Positions 44,697 to 56,621 of a DNA stretch of 64,000 bases are shown piece by piece. Source of the DNA: Takakia lepidozioides (lineage: Eukaryota > Streptophyta > Takakiopsida > Takakiales > Takakiaceae). The stretch's first letter is position 1. Each line of letters opens with the position of its first letter. The stretch is taken from contig CM060731.1 of the NCBI GenBank assembly GCA_030704615.1, positions 33,790,001-33,854,000 on the forward strand, given 5' to 3'. The notes under the pieces are model-generated. The model saw only the letters and a program-made list of their open reading frames with translations. It was not told the DNA's origin and made no database searches. A program made the position numbers and the translations under genes.

Positions 44697-45754
44697 TCAC
44701 CATTCTACACTTCTAATATTTTCCAGTGTGCAACTATTAGCACTGATTTCATCGCTGGCAACCTGCAGTAATATCCCAGCCTCCAAAAAATCCCATACCC
44801 ACATCCTTGTCCTTTGTCTAGCTTCAACTACAACAACATATTGCCACATTTGACATACATGTACGCCAGGGCAAGATCCAGACTGATATTGGTACAAATC
44901 AGGCTTTGATCCTGTCAATTCTTTGCCCCTTTGTAGAGTTGTAGACGGAGTGGCATGCATAGCAATATCCTGCAAACCTGGCCCTGTGCATCTTCACCCC
45001 TTCTACCACTCTGAATCGCTCGCATCTGCTGTCGCCATTGAGTGGTCAGATTGTTGAGAGACCTGTAAGACCATCCCAGTGGAACATCAGTTGGCTTGCT
45101 CCCCACCCCCTCTTTAGCTTGCGTTTGAATCATCCACAAATCTAGTTTTTTTCTCTCATCTCCAGGAAACTGACCCGCTATCACATTGTTGTACTGCAAT
45201 TCTGCCAAAATCTTACAATGTCAGGCTATGGCTATCATCATAGCCTCCACACCAATGTATGGATGTGTCCTTCATGAGCAACACTACCCCAAGTCTGCCT
45301 TCACCCTGCCCTAACCACAAAACGAAATTAAAGAATTCCAGTCAACTGTGACGAACATGGGAGGTTTTTGGTGGTTCAAAGCTATTTCACGAGTAAAATA
45401 CTTACAACACTTGGTTGTGGTGGAAGACCTGCAATTATACCATATCGTACACATCGCTTACTTGTGGTGGCAATCTTGCAATCCAATATCCACAAGCAGG
45501 CAGATTTATTTCGTCTTGACCAAGCTGTCATGGCAAGCCTATGGCATATAAGAAAAAGCAAAGCATTAAAGAGGTGAGTTCAAACAGTCGTGCAATCAGT
45601 TTTCAGCCCACTGAGCTGGTAAGGAAGTGCCCAGTATATGACTTGTGTCACACATTAGTGGAAAAATAAACCAACACCAACTTTCACATCCCTCATCCCA
45701 TTAGAGCTTTGCCAACTTCATTGCCTCCATGGAATCCCCCCCCTCGTGAAAAAG
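44697..45754 (-). pseudogene. Fragments of a possible Myb/SANT-like transposon gene
   Basis: Minus frame 45208-44915 (ERKKLDLWMIQTQAKEG, GWSYRSLNNLTTQWRQQM) loosely resembles trihelix/SANT-like proteins of plant transposons. Another minus frame ends FHEGGDSMEAMKLAKL and stop at 45701, and its upstream part is cut by the left end of MULE-2 at 45755. Assignment is weak. Confidence 0.3.
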
Positions 45755-46227
45755 GAGGTTTACTATTTCATGAGCAGAAACCATGAGCCATGAGCCATGA
45801 GCCGCATGAGCCGCATGAGCGGTGAGCCGAAGTCTAAGACACGCGGATTTCATGAGCGGACTCCAAATTTGGAAATGCGGCAGATTAAACAAGTATTAAA
45901 ATAATAGTTTTATATTTGACCTTGCCGTTTTTGGAAGTTACAGATCCTGTAATGCGGCGAAGATATGTCGTCAGTAACAACTCCGCTCATGGTTTTTTAG
46001 ATCCGCTCATGGAAATGAGTGACCGTGCAACGAGAAATCCAGTATACCACGGCGAAAGGACGTCGCATACTGGCCTGTATAGAGTATTCCGCGGTTTTAC
46101 ATGCCTTAACATTGGAATGAAGCTGACCCTTTTGCCGCGACTGAACCAATAGAGTCTGCACAATTCTGTCATCTTCTAGTATTCGGCGGGAAAGTTTTGC
46201 AAATCAACTAGGAAATGCGGTGCCGCA

Positions 46228-49200
46228 TTACGGTTCGTACGTGCGAAATTTCTGGGCAATTTGGTGTTGGTGAATGCCGCATCTACCAGTACCCATTGTT
46301 CTTGCTCTCATAGGGGTCGGTGGTGGAGGCTGTGGAAGCAGAAATGGTTGTCTGGGGACGTCAGTGCGCTGCACCATCCGAAATCCTGCGGGGGTAAGGA
46401 CGTCGGCCTCAACCTGACTCAGATCGCAGCCTGGTTCCACCTGCCACACCGGGGGAGCCTCTGGCATTGTTTGTATGCCGTACTTGGGCTTTCCATACAC
46501 GCAAGTCATAATGTCGTGCCTGTAGAACCAGAACTGGGTGGTTGTCGCCTCCGCAAACTTTGCATGGACAAATCTTCCTGTAAAAGTAGGAGCAGGGACA
46601 GCACCATCTGGATTCCTCCTTATCATCTCTAAACAACGTTGCCGTGTATCCACTCGAATTGCGGAACACCTGCCTCGAAACGACGGCTTTGTGCGAGCAA
46701 TTCTCCACTGTGACGCAGACACAGTCGTCTCCACAATGGCTTGGCCATATTGCATAACAGGGGGCGGAATCTGGGGCAAGCGAGCGGTGGGAATTTCTCG
46801 CACAGCATCCCCGCTTGAAGGCGATGGCGATCTGGAATTTCTTGGGCTTCCACTGCTGGAAGACACATTGTGCGGCAACATGACGGGCCCTCGAGGTGCT
46901 GTCCGATGTTCGTGTCGGATCTCCAGGAATCCTCTTCGCACCCGGGTTCCTCTTCAATCCTCCGCCTCACAGGGTGAGTACGGACGTCCCCCTCTAGGTG
47001 CTCACCTCTGCGGTGCAGAGGCGTCCCTTTGATCTTCTCTTGCAATGTTGTCGCCCATTTCAGTGGATTCTTCGACCTCGAAGCTGTTCGTACCAACAGT
47101 TCCTCCCTGTCTGGCCCAAAGACGTGGCTTGCTGCATGATTGCTCTGTCGATGTCCTCCGTTGTGGCCGTCACTACGTCCACCAGATGTGCGGCAGAAGA
47201 CGCTCGCCAGGAGGAGTGCACTGATTCTGCCATATTTGTGTTCGGCATGTCCGTGTCGGAAACCAAGCACCGCTCCTACAAGGACACAGACAATGGTGAG
47301 GAACCAATGGAAAGGTCCGTAATAGAAAGACAATTGCACGAAAATGATAGCATCATACCTCCCGCATGTACTGTCCAAACTGTCGATACCGGAAATGCCA
47401 CCACCCCAACCAGCTGTGCAAGGCTCCCAGATTGGTTGTCTCCACTGCACCTGACGTGTTCCACCAAGCCTCGATGCTTGCAAACTTAACCTCCGCGTCA
47501 TCAAATGTGGGTGCATCCTTCCACGCCGTACAAAGGACACGGTGTTCAGCCTGGAATGAGCTAGCAACAAATTTGGTAGTGTAGTGGGATAGACTCTGCA
47601 TCCAATGGAATCCACAGGATCTCTCTTTCCCCTCCATTGGAACATTGGGGTCCTCACCGTACACACGCCGCACCGCTGCCCAGTTGGCCTGAGCGTTGTC
47701 TGCCATGAATCCCCTGAAATTGGGCTCTGGCAATCCCGCCCTTGCCATCTGCTCGTTTATGCCCTCCCGCAGATGCATCTCCGACTGTGTGTCCTCCCCT
47801 TTCATCTCGCAGATTGCAATCGTCATGAGCCTCTTGGAGTGATAGTCATAAACATGCGCACCCATAGTCACCCACTGATGGTTTGTAATTCGCTTGATGT
47901 GATCAAACATCACCCAAGCATTCGACAAGTTTCCAGTTGTCATGCGAGTGACCAAGTCGACTCCACTCCCAGGCCCACACGTCGACATTTTAAAAATGTA
48001 ACAACGATCAGATTCGCTGCCTTGCCCTGGAAACCTGCTACCTTGGATGTAGTCATATCCAGTCATTTGTTTCACCTCCAGGATTGAGTGCATGTCCGAC
48101 CCCCGGCCGAACTCCTGCTTGCAAGATACGATGTGATTCCGCACATTCGGACTACAAACGTGCGAGACGGACTCCAACAGGTCAAGCATCTCCTCTTCGT
48201 TCAAGGGCACTCGGTCTGAACCATCTTCAGACATGATTTTGCCAAGAGCAATCTTGTGGGCTGCCTTCAGCTGAATCTGCTTTGGTCTGGCTCCGGGGCT
48301 CAATTTCACCTCCTCTTTTATGATGTCGTGTGCTTCCTGCACAGCCTCACGCATGTTGCCTCTTGCCAAGGGGTGGCAGTGGACCCCAACGTGTATTCAA
48401 GCTCTAGTCAAGTCCGGGAGCAAATGGATAACGTAATATTGCTTGGCTCGGCACATGGACATGCATGTCGGTGGTTCTTTGCAATGTGCGCACTTGAAAG
48501 TACCCGCAGGAGCTTGGCTGGAGACAATGAATGGATGATGCGTTGTGCCAGTCCAATCCGTCTCGTTTCTCCGCCCTCGTTTGGAAAGAAAGTGGAAGCA
48601 TGCGGGATTGAGGCACCTCAGCTTCCCCGCACAGAGGACGTATCACACACGAACACCATCAGCAATTTTCGTGCTACTGGTCTTCGTCACACACCAGGGG
48701 TGTCTGTCATGCTTTCGATCCATGTCTGTTAACATCCCTGAGGCTTTGTTTGAGGAAGTAACAGGTGGAAACTCAAAGATGACATTGCCATCGACTTCGG
48801 GAGGCAGATACGTTACCTTCCTGACCGGAATTTGGCAAAGTCGAGAGCAGCCAGCTCGGAGCGAGAACCATCGAGGTGATGTTGCTGTAGGAGCTGCACA
48901 ATGGACCGGGTTGGAGTTATGCTCGAGGGTACATGCGTAGCACCTGCAGAGACGTCCATCTCGGATTTGAACGACCGTGTGGAGGACATGGGGACCTCAA
49001 TGCACTCATCTTCATCGTCGGAAATGTCGAATACGTCCACACGAGAAGCTATGGAGGGTCTTGACGGTCCAGGTCGGGAATGATTATCGTTGCATACCTC
49101 TCTGTTGGCAGTGGCCGCCTGTCGGTTTCCGGACTCCTTTGTGGATGGTGTGGGCAGCGACTGATTCGGAAAGGGAATGGGCATTCCCACATCTCGGTAC

Positions 49201-49262
49201 AGGATGGTGTCTGATGGGGGTACGTGCCATTCGATTCCGCAACCTCCGTCGTTACCTAGCAC
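46228..49262 (-). pseudogene. MULE-type transposase gene, degenerate
   Basis: The main frame (48369-47353) carries QWVTMGAHVYDYHSKRLMTI, FRGFMADNAQANWAAVRRVY (an Asp of the DDE triad) and RSCGFHWMQSL (the C-x-x-H/W segment), then a Trp-rich end. Upstream in the same frame is a Cys-rich DNA-binding region (CLNPACFHFLSKRGRR, CAHCKEPPTCMSMCRAKQYY), joined through TGA codons near 48403 and 48690. Downstream exons include NTNMAESVHSSWR (47266-47060) and a basic C-terminal part (46941-46228). A Ser/Asp-rich leader (FDISDDEDEC) lies at 49262-48813. With the terminal repeats and the 10-bp duplication of its relative, this fits the Mutator superfamily. Confidence 0.7.
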
Positions 49263-49849
49263 GACAATGGTCTCGTCAACCTATCCAGGAACATCCTTCC
49301 TTTCTTCTTCCAAATAAATTGTGCCCGGTTTGAGCTTGAGTTTGGAACAAAGGTAAGTTTCAGTCACTCTGCAAAGTCCTCCCTCGTTTGGGATCCAGGC
49401 TCTCCAAGTTGCGGAGGACAACAAACTATAGCGTAGGAATTTGGAGCCATCGAACACCGCACGAAGTTGGCAAGTGCGAGGTTCAGTATAGCGAAAAACC
49501 AAGACTCACAGGCATCATGCGGAGTCCATCGACGATTGGAAGTTGCACATTGAAGTGGAAAGTATTGTTTCAAGCTACATGCATGAAGGTGGGAGGTGTG
49601 ATTCCATAGCCAGTAAGCTAAACAATGATGGCCGATTCGGCGACGAAATAACATCTCTTGACAGTTTCTCCTGAGGGTGGATCCAGCAGTATTCCCGGTG
49701 CAGACAGGAACGTTCGCACTGACAAGTGCCGGTACTGTTAGTTTAAACGGTCAGACAACCAAGTTGTGCTCATCAAGACTGGCCGCAATTGTGTTGTTTC
49801 GGAACAATGCAACCCATTCAGGTTCAGCATGCGGAAATGAGGTTCCAGA

Positions 49850-51450
49850 TTTCCGTCCGGAGTGATTCTTTCGATTGCTGCTCGACGGAAATACGGCGCC
49901 GCATTTCCGTTCTGCATCTTGGTCATGCACCAGAGCGACGGAAATGCGGCACCGAGTTTCCGTCCGGGGGAAACCTTTATACTCTCCAGAACGGAAATGC
50001 GGTAACGCATTTCCATCCAGCAAGCACGGTATGTGAAGGTGGAACGGAAATGCGGTACCGCATTTCCGTTCTGATTGAGAATTATGAACAACGGGAACAA
50101 AAATGCAGCACCGCATTTCCGTCGATGTCGCACCTTGCGACATACCAGAACAGAAATAGGGCGCCGCATTTCCGTTTTATATCTGACGCATGGAGCTGAG
50201 GGATAGAAATGCTGCACCGCATTTCCGTCCTCACAAGACCTTCATACTCTCCAGAACGGAAATGCGGTAACGCATTTCCATCCAGCAAGCACGGTATGTG
50301 AAGATGGAACGAAAATGCGGTACCGCATTTCCGTTTTGATTGAGAATTATGAACAACGGGAACAGAAATGCGGCACCGCATTTCCGTCCGAGTCGCACTT
50401 TCCGACATTCCAGAACGGAAAAGCGGCACCGCATTTCCGTTTTATATCTGATGTCACCTCCCCACATTCCAGAACGAAAATGCGGCACCGCATTTCCGCC
50501 CGGGTGAGACCTTCATACTCTCCAGAACGGAAATGTGGCACCGCATTTCCGTTCTGATGAAAAATCGTGAAACATCGGAACTGAAATGCGATACCGCATT
50601 TCCGTCGGAGTCGCACCTTCCGACATTCCAAAACGGAAATGCGGCGCCGCATTTCCGTTTTGTATGTGAGGCATGGAGCTGTGGAACGAAAATGCGGCAC
50701 CGCATTTCCGCCAGGGTCAGACCTTAATACTCTATAGAACGGAAATGCGGTACCTGACTGAAAATCGTGAACAACGGGAACAAAAATGCGGCACCGCATT
50801 TCCGTCCGAGTCGCACCTTCCGACATTCTAGAACGAAAATGCGGCGCCGCATTTCCGTTTTGTATATGAGGCCTGGAGCTGTGGGACGGAAATGTGGTGC
50901 CGCATTTCCATCCATGTGAGACCTTCAAACTTTCCGAACCGGAAATGCGGCACCGCATTTCCGTTCAGGTGAGACGTTTATACTTTCCCGAACGGAAATG
51001 TGGCACGGCATTTCCGTTCATCAACTAAGGTACGTGAAGGGGGACCGGAAATGCGGTACCGCATTTCCGTTCAGATTGAAAATCATGAACCACGGGAACT
51101 GAAATGTTGTTCCGCATTTCCGTCCGAATCGCACCTTTCGACATTCCAAAACGGAAATGCGGCGCCACATTTCCATTTTGTATCTCATACATGGAGCTGT
51201 GGGACGGAAATGCGGCGCTGCAATTCCATTTTGTATCTCATACATGGAGTTGTGGGACGGAAATGCGGCACCGTATTTCCGTTCAACAACTAAGGTATGT
51301 GAAGGTGGAACGGAAATGCGGTGCCGCATTTTCTTCCAACAAGTACGGATGTGTAGCTTCGTGATGGTACTTAAGGGAAATGCGGCGCCGCATTCGCATT
51401 TTCACTCCAACTCATCAGACGCTGGGACGGAAATGCCTTGAAATGTGAAC
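49850..51450. repeat. Array of GCGGCACCGC-centred palindromes (MULE-2)
   Basis: Palindromes of the form AAATGCGGCACCGCATTT with GGAA/TTCC flanks, core varying GGCACC, GGCGCC, GGTACC or GGTAAC, recur about every 55-65 bp, some 25 or more times. Two spacer types alternate: GTGAGACCTTCATACTC and GATTGAGAATTATGAACAAC. Long open frames across it on both strands are translations of the repeat. Confidence 0.9.
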
Positions 51451-51739
51451 ACGTGGAGCAACGGAATTGCGGCACATGTCTGCACTCTATCTGACTGAAG
51501 TGGCATGAGGCGGCGCGGCCTGACCGTTGGATAATGATGTTTGTTTTTCGGACGGCAGGCGTACCCTGAACAATTCGAATTTCGTAATGGCGCAAAGTCC
51601 ACGAGGAGACACTTTCGTCCAACCCTTTCGAACCCAAGTGGTGCATCACCGCCGTTTCATCTTCTTTTGTCGTGTCTCCTCAATCACCCCTCTCGCGCCC
51701 TTTCCATCTGCACTCTTCGCCCCTTTTCCCTGTCTCTGT

Positions 51740-52474
51740 TCTTCTTATGCTCGAACCTGAGAGGGAGGGAGTGCGTGCACCAGAGAAGAGACATCGTCGC
51801 AAGCTCCAAAAATTGTACTTCGGACGTAGGCCAATGCCGAAGGGGAGGAAGCAGATGCGTCTACAGGAGGAGATTGCCATCTCGCAGCATCAGCCACGCA
51901 GGCAACCCAGCCACCAGTGAGAGCTCCGTGCTATCGGGATTCGCCAGCTGATCGAGCACCGAAACCCGCCTCATTTTTCTTCTGCAATTCTTAGAATGTA
52001 TGCTAGGAGACTTGACTGCAGAAGATGTTTGCATGCCTAACCGGAAAGGTGGACGTGCTGGAGGGATCGCAGGAATCCGAAGAGCCGCAGGCAGAGTCCG
52101 TGGAGCTAGCTGCAGCACGCACACCCAGCCGATCCACGAGCACGGGTCTTCCTGCCGGTCCTAGCCCTGTGCGTTTCAAGGACGCGGCTTCCATGGGCAA
52201 GTCTTTGCAGTTCAAAGCCCTAGAGAGCGACTCGCCTTCAAAGGTCATGGAGAATCGCCAGCAGGGGTCTAGCCCTTCTCCAGCAAAGACGAAGAAGAAG
52301 CAGCCCGTCCTTCAACTTGTTTCTGAACCGGACTAGGCCGTTTCCCCCCCCACCCAGGCGAATGAAGCAGATTCAATTGCAGCAGACACCTTCACCTGCA
52401 AGAATGAGGAAGCACAAGGCAATCAGGGGGAGGGCAGAGCAGTCTCCCGCAAATCCGATTCCACGAGTTGAAGC
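51740..52474 (+). pseudogene. MULE-2 gene of unknown function, cut by retroelement B
   Basis: Starts beside the palindrome array with a strongly basic exon (RAPEKRHRRKLQKLYFGRRP), followed by a Ser/Pro/Lys-rich exon from 52025 (MFACLTGKVDVLEGSQES, PSPAKTKKKQP) with an in-frame TAG at 52334, then open sequence to the insertion point at 52474. Position and composition parallel the split gene of MULE-1 at 33590. A nuclear DNA-binding accessory role is inference only. Confidence 0.45.
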
Positions 52475-52867
52475 TGTCAAGTTAAATAAGCATAGTGTGA
52501 AAACAACTAGAATAAAGCTAGTTATTTGTATTTAACACTTGGATTTAGGTCAAGTGTTAAATCAGGTGTCAAGTTTAGTCTGACACCTGAACGGCCTTAT
52601 CTTCACGAGAGCGGCAGTCGCGTGGCTCATCTCTCTCGAGTTGAGCCTGCGCGACCGAGCTCCTTCATCGTTTAGGACTGAGTGTGCTCATGATGGGAGT
52701 GTAGGTTATTGTGGGGTGGAGTCCCCACAGCTTGGGGTGCCCCTGGCTCGACTTCCGTTTTAACGAGTGATAGCGATGGATTTCATGTTGTTTCTAGTGT
52801 GAACAGTGTGTCTCTTAGCTTGTTCTATCACTCGAGAGAGATCAGCTTGCATCTATGAGTGCCAGAG
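52475..52867 (+). repeat. Retroelement B 5' repeat A1 and leader start
   Basis: TGTCAAGTTAAATAAGCATA start; same two hairpins as in copy A; similarity to copy A continues through CTCGAGAGAGAT to GCCAGAG at 52867 and then stops. It is more diverged from A1/A2 of copy A than those are from each other. Confidence 0.85.
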
Positions 52868-52892
52868 TTTGCATGTGATCGAAGGCCTTCCT

Positions 52893-53480
52893 ATGTCTGA
52901 GGCACCAGTGGTAGCAAGTCCTTCGTTGGTCTCGGATGTGCCTACAGTTACAAGTGCTCGGGCTACTTCATCAAGTTTGGATTATGTTGACCTTCTTAGG
53001 GCTGAAGAGGCCTTCACCGAACGAGCATTGTACTTTGCACGCAACTCGCCCCGCTCGGGCGATACTGGCCAGAGGAGATTGATGATGTAAATTCGCAAAT
53101 TGAGCAGTCCATTGCCTTTGAGGACGAACGCCTTAAGCTTGATTGTAAGGATATTGAGTAGTATGATAAGTTTGAGGAGTGGTTCTTTACGCGTATATCA
53201 AGGGTCTCCACTTCCGGAAGGCAGAGGCTCTCTTGTTGGATAAGTGATCCGGCGGCATTAGTTCGTGAGGTTCACAGTGTCATCGACGACGAGCTTGCCT
53301 TACGCAGGCAATGACAACTATCCATTACAGATCTTAAACGCCGCTTCTTACGTTTTGATGGCATTGAACTGAGACAGCTTGGCCTTTGTGAAACCCTGTC
53401 CATTCAATCCCTGGCTACTACGTTGGTTCATTGTGACTTCATTGATCCTTGACAACTAGCCTTGTTAGCCAGTGGGGTGG
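52893..53480 (+). pseudogene. Gag-like remnant in retroelement B leader
   Basis: An ATG frame (MSEAPVVASPSLVSDVPTVT, then DYVDLLRAEEAFTERALYFA) ends at 53090. A shifted frame then reads EEIDDVNSQIEQSIAFEDER, YDKFEEWFFTRISRV, LVREVHSVIDDELALRRQ, SITDLKRRFLRFDGIELRQL, broken by TAG 53159 and several TGA. Charge pattern and helices suggest a gag-like protein from a different retroelement family. It is absent from copy A. Homology not certain. Confidence 0.4.
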
Positions 53481-53753
53481 GCTCTGTTCTTCTGAGGTTG
53501 CTTTGATTTATTGGTTTTGTTGTGTACACCCCATCAGCTTGGGATTTGCTTGACGGACTCTCTGGTCCAAGTGAAAGAGCATTCCAGGGAGACATTGGCA
53601 TCTTGCCCCACGAGTGGTTTCCTTTTAGGCTTGTCTAGAAGCTTCGTGTTTTTGATTCCCTGGATTACTGGCCTGATAGCACTGTTTTAACCCGCACCTG
53701 GAAAGGGGAGTGATTTGGAGGTCCAAATCGAACGTGGTGTGTTGAGTTCTGGT

Positions 53754-54185
53754 TCAAGAATCAGCAGGGGTAGAAGCTGGAATGTCAAGAGTTACCTGAA
53801 CGTTGGAAGAGGCCATGACTGGTATTGGGCTGTGGCTCTTCTTCTGAGAAGGGGCTGCTGGGGAAGCCAACTTCATAGCTGAGCGCACATTCTGACTGGG
53901 TGCTTGGGGCACCAAACCAGGTTTTGTAAGTACAAGACTGGAGGAGATTACCGAACCAAGGGCTAGCAAAATTGAGGCAGCGGCTGGGAAGGGCTGAGCA
54001 GGTAGATATTGTCCTCCATCTACCTCATTCCCTTCGCAGACATCCACCGTCAACTTCACAGCAGGCTCCTCCAACACAGCAGGTGGGGACGAAGCGAGCG
54101 CCGGTGCCGACCCCAATGCGCGCTGCACATTGTGATCCATGATGAGCTCCAGGTCTTGCATAGCACCATAGGTTGATCTCCCCAT
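53754..54185 (-). other. Ala/Pro/Ser-rich minus-strand open frame, unidentified
   Basis: 143 codons beginning MGRSTYGAMQDLELIMDHNV; the remainder is Ala/Pro/Ser-rich. It could be a captured exon like the CRY-DASH piece next to it, or a chance frame. No family recognised. Confidence 0.25.
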
Positions 54186-54319
54186 TCTTACGGTCCTCTC
54201 TCAAGCTTTCACAGGCCAAGCAAGGCCCCCTTGTGAGAACACAGACAAGCACTGGCTGTAGGGGATGCTAACTTAATCCTCCGTCTTCCAGACCTCCCTT
54301 CCCTCTCTCTATCCTTCCA

Positions 54320-55030
54320 GTGTACTGTTTTGACCCAAGAGACTACGGGAAGTCATTGTCAGGGTTCGATAAGAGAGGCCCTTACCGCACCAAATTTCTG
54401 TTGGAGTGTGTTGCGAACTTGCGGGAAAATCTGAGACATAGGGGTTCAGATTTGATCATCAGAATTGGAAAACCAGAGGAAGTGATTGTGAAATTGGTCC
54501 AGTCTGTTGGGGCAGATGCCTTGTATGCACACCAGGAAGTCACTTTTGAAGAGCTTCAGGCGGAGGGGAAAGTATCAGCTGCATTGAAAGACCAAGGCGT
54601 GGAGGCCAAGTACTTCTGGGGTAGCACACTGTTCCACATTGATGGTCTACCCTTCAAGCTGGATGAGATGCCATCCAATTATGGTGGGTTCCGCGAGAAG
54701 GTAAAAAGTGTTTGTGTGCGGGACACCGTTGATGCACCGCAGCATCTGAAGGGCTTGCCAGTCCGTGGTGGTGTGAAGCCTGGTGACATTCCTTCCCTTC
54801 TGGAGTTTGGGTTGAGCCCTCTAGCAACGATGCGACAGGACAATCGGGCAGCAGGGGGAGCATTGCTGGTCGGAGGGGAGGATGAAGCCATGAAGCGGCT
54901 CCAAAGGTTTGCATTGGAAGCTCCAGGGCAAGCACCTGGCAAAACCAAAGTTATCAGCAGTTCAAAGCCAACAATAATCGGAAATCCAGGGAATCTGTTA
55001 GAACTACATGGACGTGTTGGGAACTCGTAG
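54320..55030 (+). pseudogene. Captured CRY-DASH / photolyase N-terminal domain fragment (copy B)
   Basis: Longer than in copy A: it keeps the exon start YCFDPRDYGKSLSGFDKRGP directly behind a pyrimidine tract and acceptor (CTATCCTTCCAG), so the capture came from genomic DNA or unspliced RNA rather than from a fully spliced mRNA. It continues like copy A with the better-conserved LVGGEDEAMKRLQRF. The FAD-binding half is missing. A run of A follows at 55078. Confidence 0.88.
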
Positions 55031-55353
55031 ATGACTTGGGAGCAGTTTTTTTAATGGCGAGAACGTTTTGGTGTTTAAAAAAAAAAAAAAAAAAAAAACC
55101 TTTGATCTAATTTAAATGATTTAGAGCCTAATTGGTCATATCTTTGTCAAATGGACTATGTTTGACTCAGTGTTTGGGGGGATAGCTGCAGAAAGGGGAA
55201 ATCTACCTATCTAAATCTGGTTTCTGTTTTTGGGACTCTGCTAAAAATCTATGGAATTTTTAGAGTGTGAGTGTGCCATGAAAGATCCACAATCCTGTTT
55301 CTAGAACTTGTGCTGGTCTATATTAGAGACAAATCTGTGGATGTACTCCTTGT

Positions 55354-56104
55354 ATGGCTGGGGGAAATGAGGACGTCGTTGAAGGGCAGGTCTCTTCTCT
55401 TAGCCTGTGCACCAAAGGGGACAAGATTTATGTTTCCCAAGGAACTCAGACTGATTTGAGTGGAGAACAGTTGGACGAGTTGATTGCATACTGGGAGTCA
55501 GGCATTAGCAGTAGACAACAGACTGCTGTAGTTGGCATTGAGGGCCTCAATATCGCCTTGGATAGTCAGAACTCTGTTGGAGCCAGCAGTTCTGCAGTTG
55601 TAGGTGAAATACCAAAGTGGGTGAAATGTAGGCTTGGAACACAGCCAAAGACAGCCCCGGGGACCAAGGTGTTCAGCCACAAGGCCGTGGTGTACTGGAG
55701 CAGAGGAGCAGGAGCTACACAAGTTTGTGCAATCAGACACGGTTGCAGCCGGATACGCTCTGCACAGGGCAACCACGAGCGGGGGTTCATCAGCAATGAC
55801 ATGTTTGTTGTGCGTGAAGGAGATGCAGTCATTCGCAATGAGGACACCCGCAACCGTCTCAAAGCTTTCGAGTTGAGCGACTATCAGACCCTACCTTTGT
55901 TTTCTTTAGTGTTCAGTGAGCGGGAGATAGGGGAGTATTGCTTTGTCTCTACCTGGTAGAAAGAGGAGGAGGGTTGGTTAGAGCGAGCTACTGTAGCTTG
56001 GGACAAGGTTAGTGGCAGGTTTCTGGACATAGATATACCTCCTACACCTTACCATCAAGCAGAGCGAGGCACTTCGAGAGAAGTCTGGAAGTTGATAGCA
56101 TAGA
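55354..56104 (+). pseudogene. Conserved leader ORF of unknown function, stopped (copy B)
   Basis: Aligned over its whole length to 23940-24689; a TAG at 55957-55959 replaces CAG of copy A and truncates it to 201 codons. Few other changes are seen. Confidence 0.6.
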
Positions 56105-56621
56105 TCAGGATTAGATCTTGCTTGGGCGGGCTTCTATTCTTCCCCTCCATCTCTGTACTATTTTCATTACCTTGTACTCGTAGTTGCCAAAGCCTCTCTT
56201 GGTGGAGGCCAGTCAGTCCGGGGTTTTGGGCTGGGATATTCTGCAGGATCAGCGTTGCTGCTGGATTTTGGTGTGGGGGTGTTGATGCTTTGATTTCTTG
56301 TGTTTGGATCCCCCCCAACACCTGCATGCTTGACTGTGCGCCATGTTGGTTTGTGTGGGCGCTTGCTTTCATAGGGATTAGGCCGGATTTGATCACCGGT
56401 CAATCCTAGAGTATGCTGTCGGTGGTGAGGCTGGAGTGATGACCAGCAAGACCACTAGTGTTTCTTCTATGGTGAGGCTGGGTTGATGACCAGCCAACCA
56501 TAGGAGTTCTTGCGGTGGATGCAGGTGCAGGTGCCCTGAGCCATTGGGATATGACCCTTAAACTGCAACAGGTGCCCACCCGTGTCACTATTAGATTAGT
56601 ACTATAGCCTTATAGTGTCAC

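Larger units (their letters stand above)
45755..52474. mobile_element. Second Mutator-like transposon (MULE-2), left part
   Basis: The left end GAGGTTTACTATTTCATGAG is identical to that of MULE-1 over 21 bases and is again followed by CATGAGCC/CATGAGCG repeats (45780-45830). Inside: a minus-strand transposase (46228-49262), a palindrome array (49850-51450) and a plus-strand gene (51740-52474). The element is interrupted at 52475 by retroelement copy B, and the right end was not found in the window. The 10 bases before it (CGTGAAAAAG) would be the target duplication. Confidence 0.75.

Noticed and set aside
46629-47666. 345-codon minus-strand frame taken as one protein
   Set aside because: It overlaps the better-supported transposase frame and its 3' exons; only a short part (KNPLKWATTLQEKIKG) looks coding.
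49738-51364. Open frames with repeated KCGAAFPF or NAAPHFR units
   Set aside because: Again translations of a palindrome array, seen on both strands.
33925-51450. Palindrome arrays as CRISPR
   Set aside because: The spacers are themselves repeated, the repeats are full palindromes inside eukaryotic transposons, and no cas genes exist.
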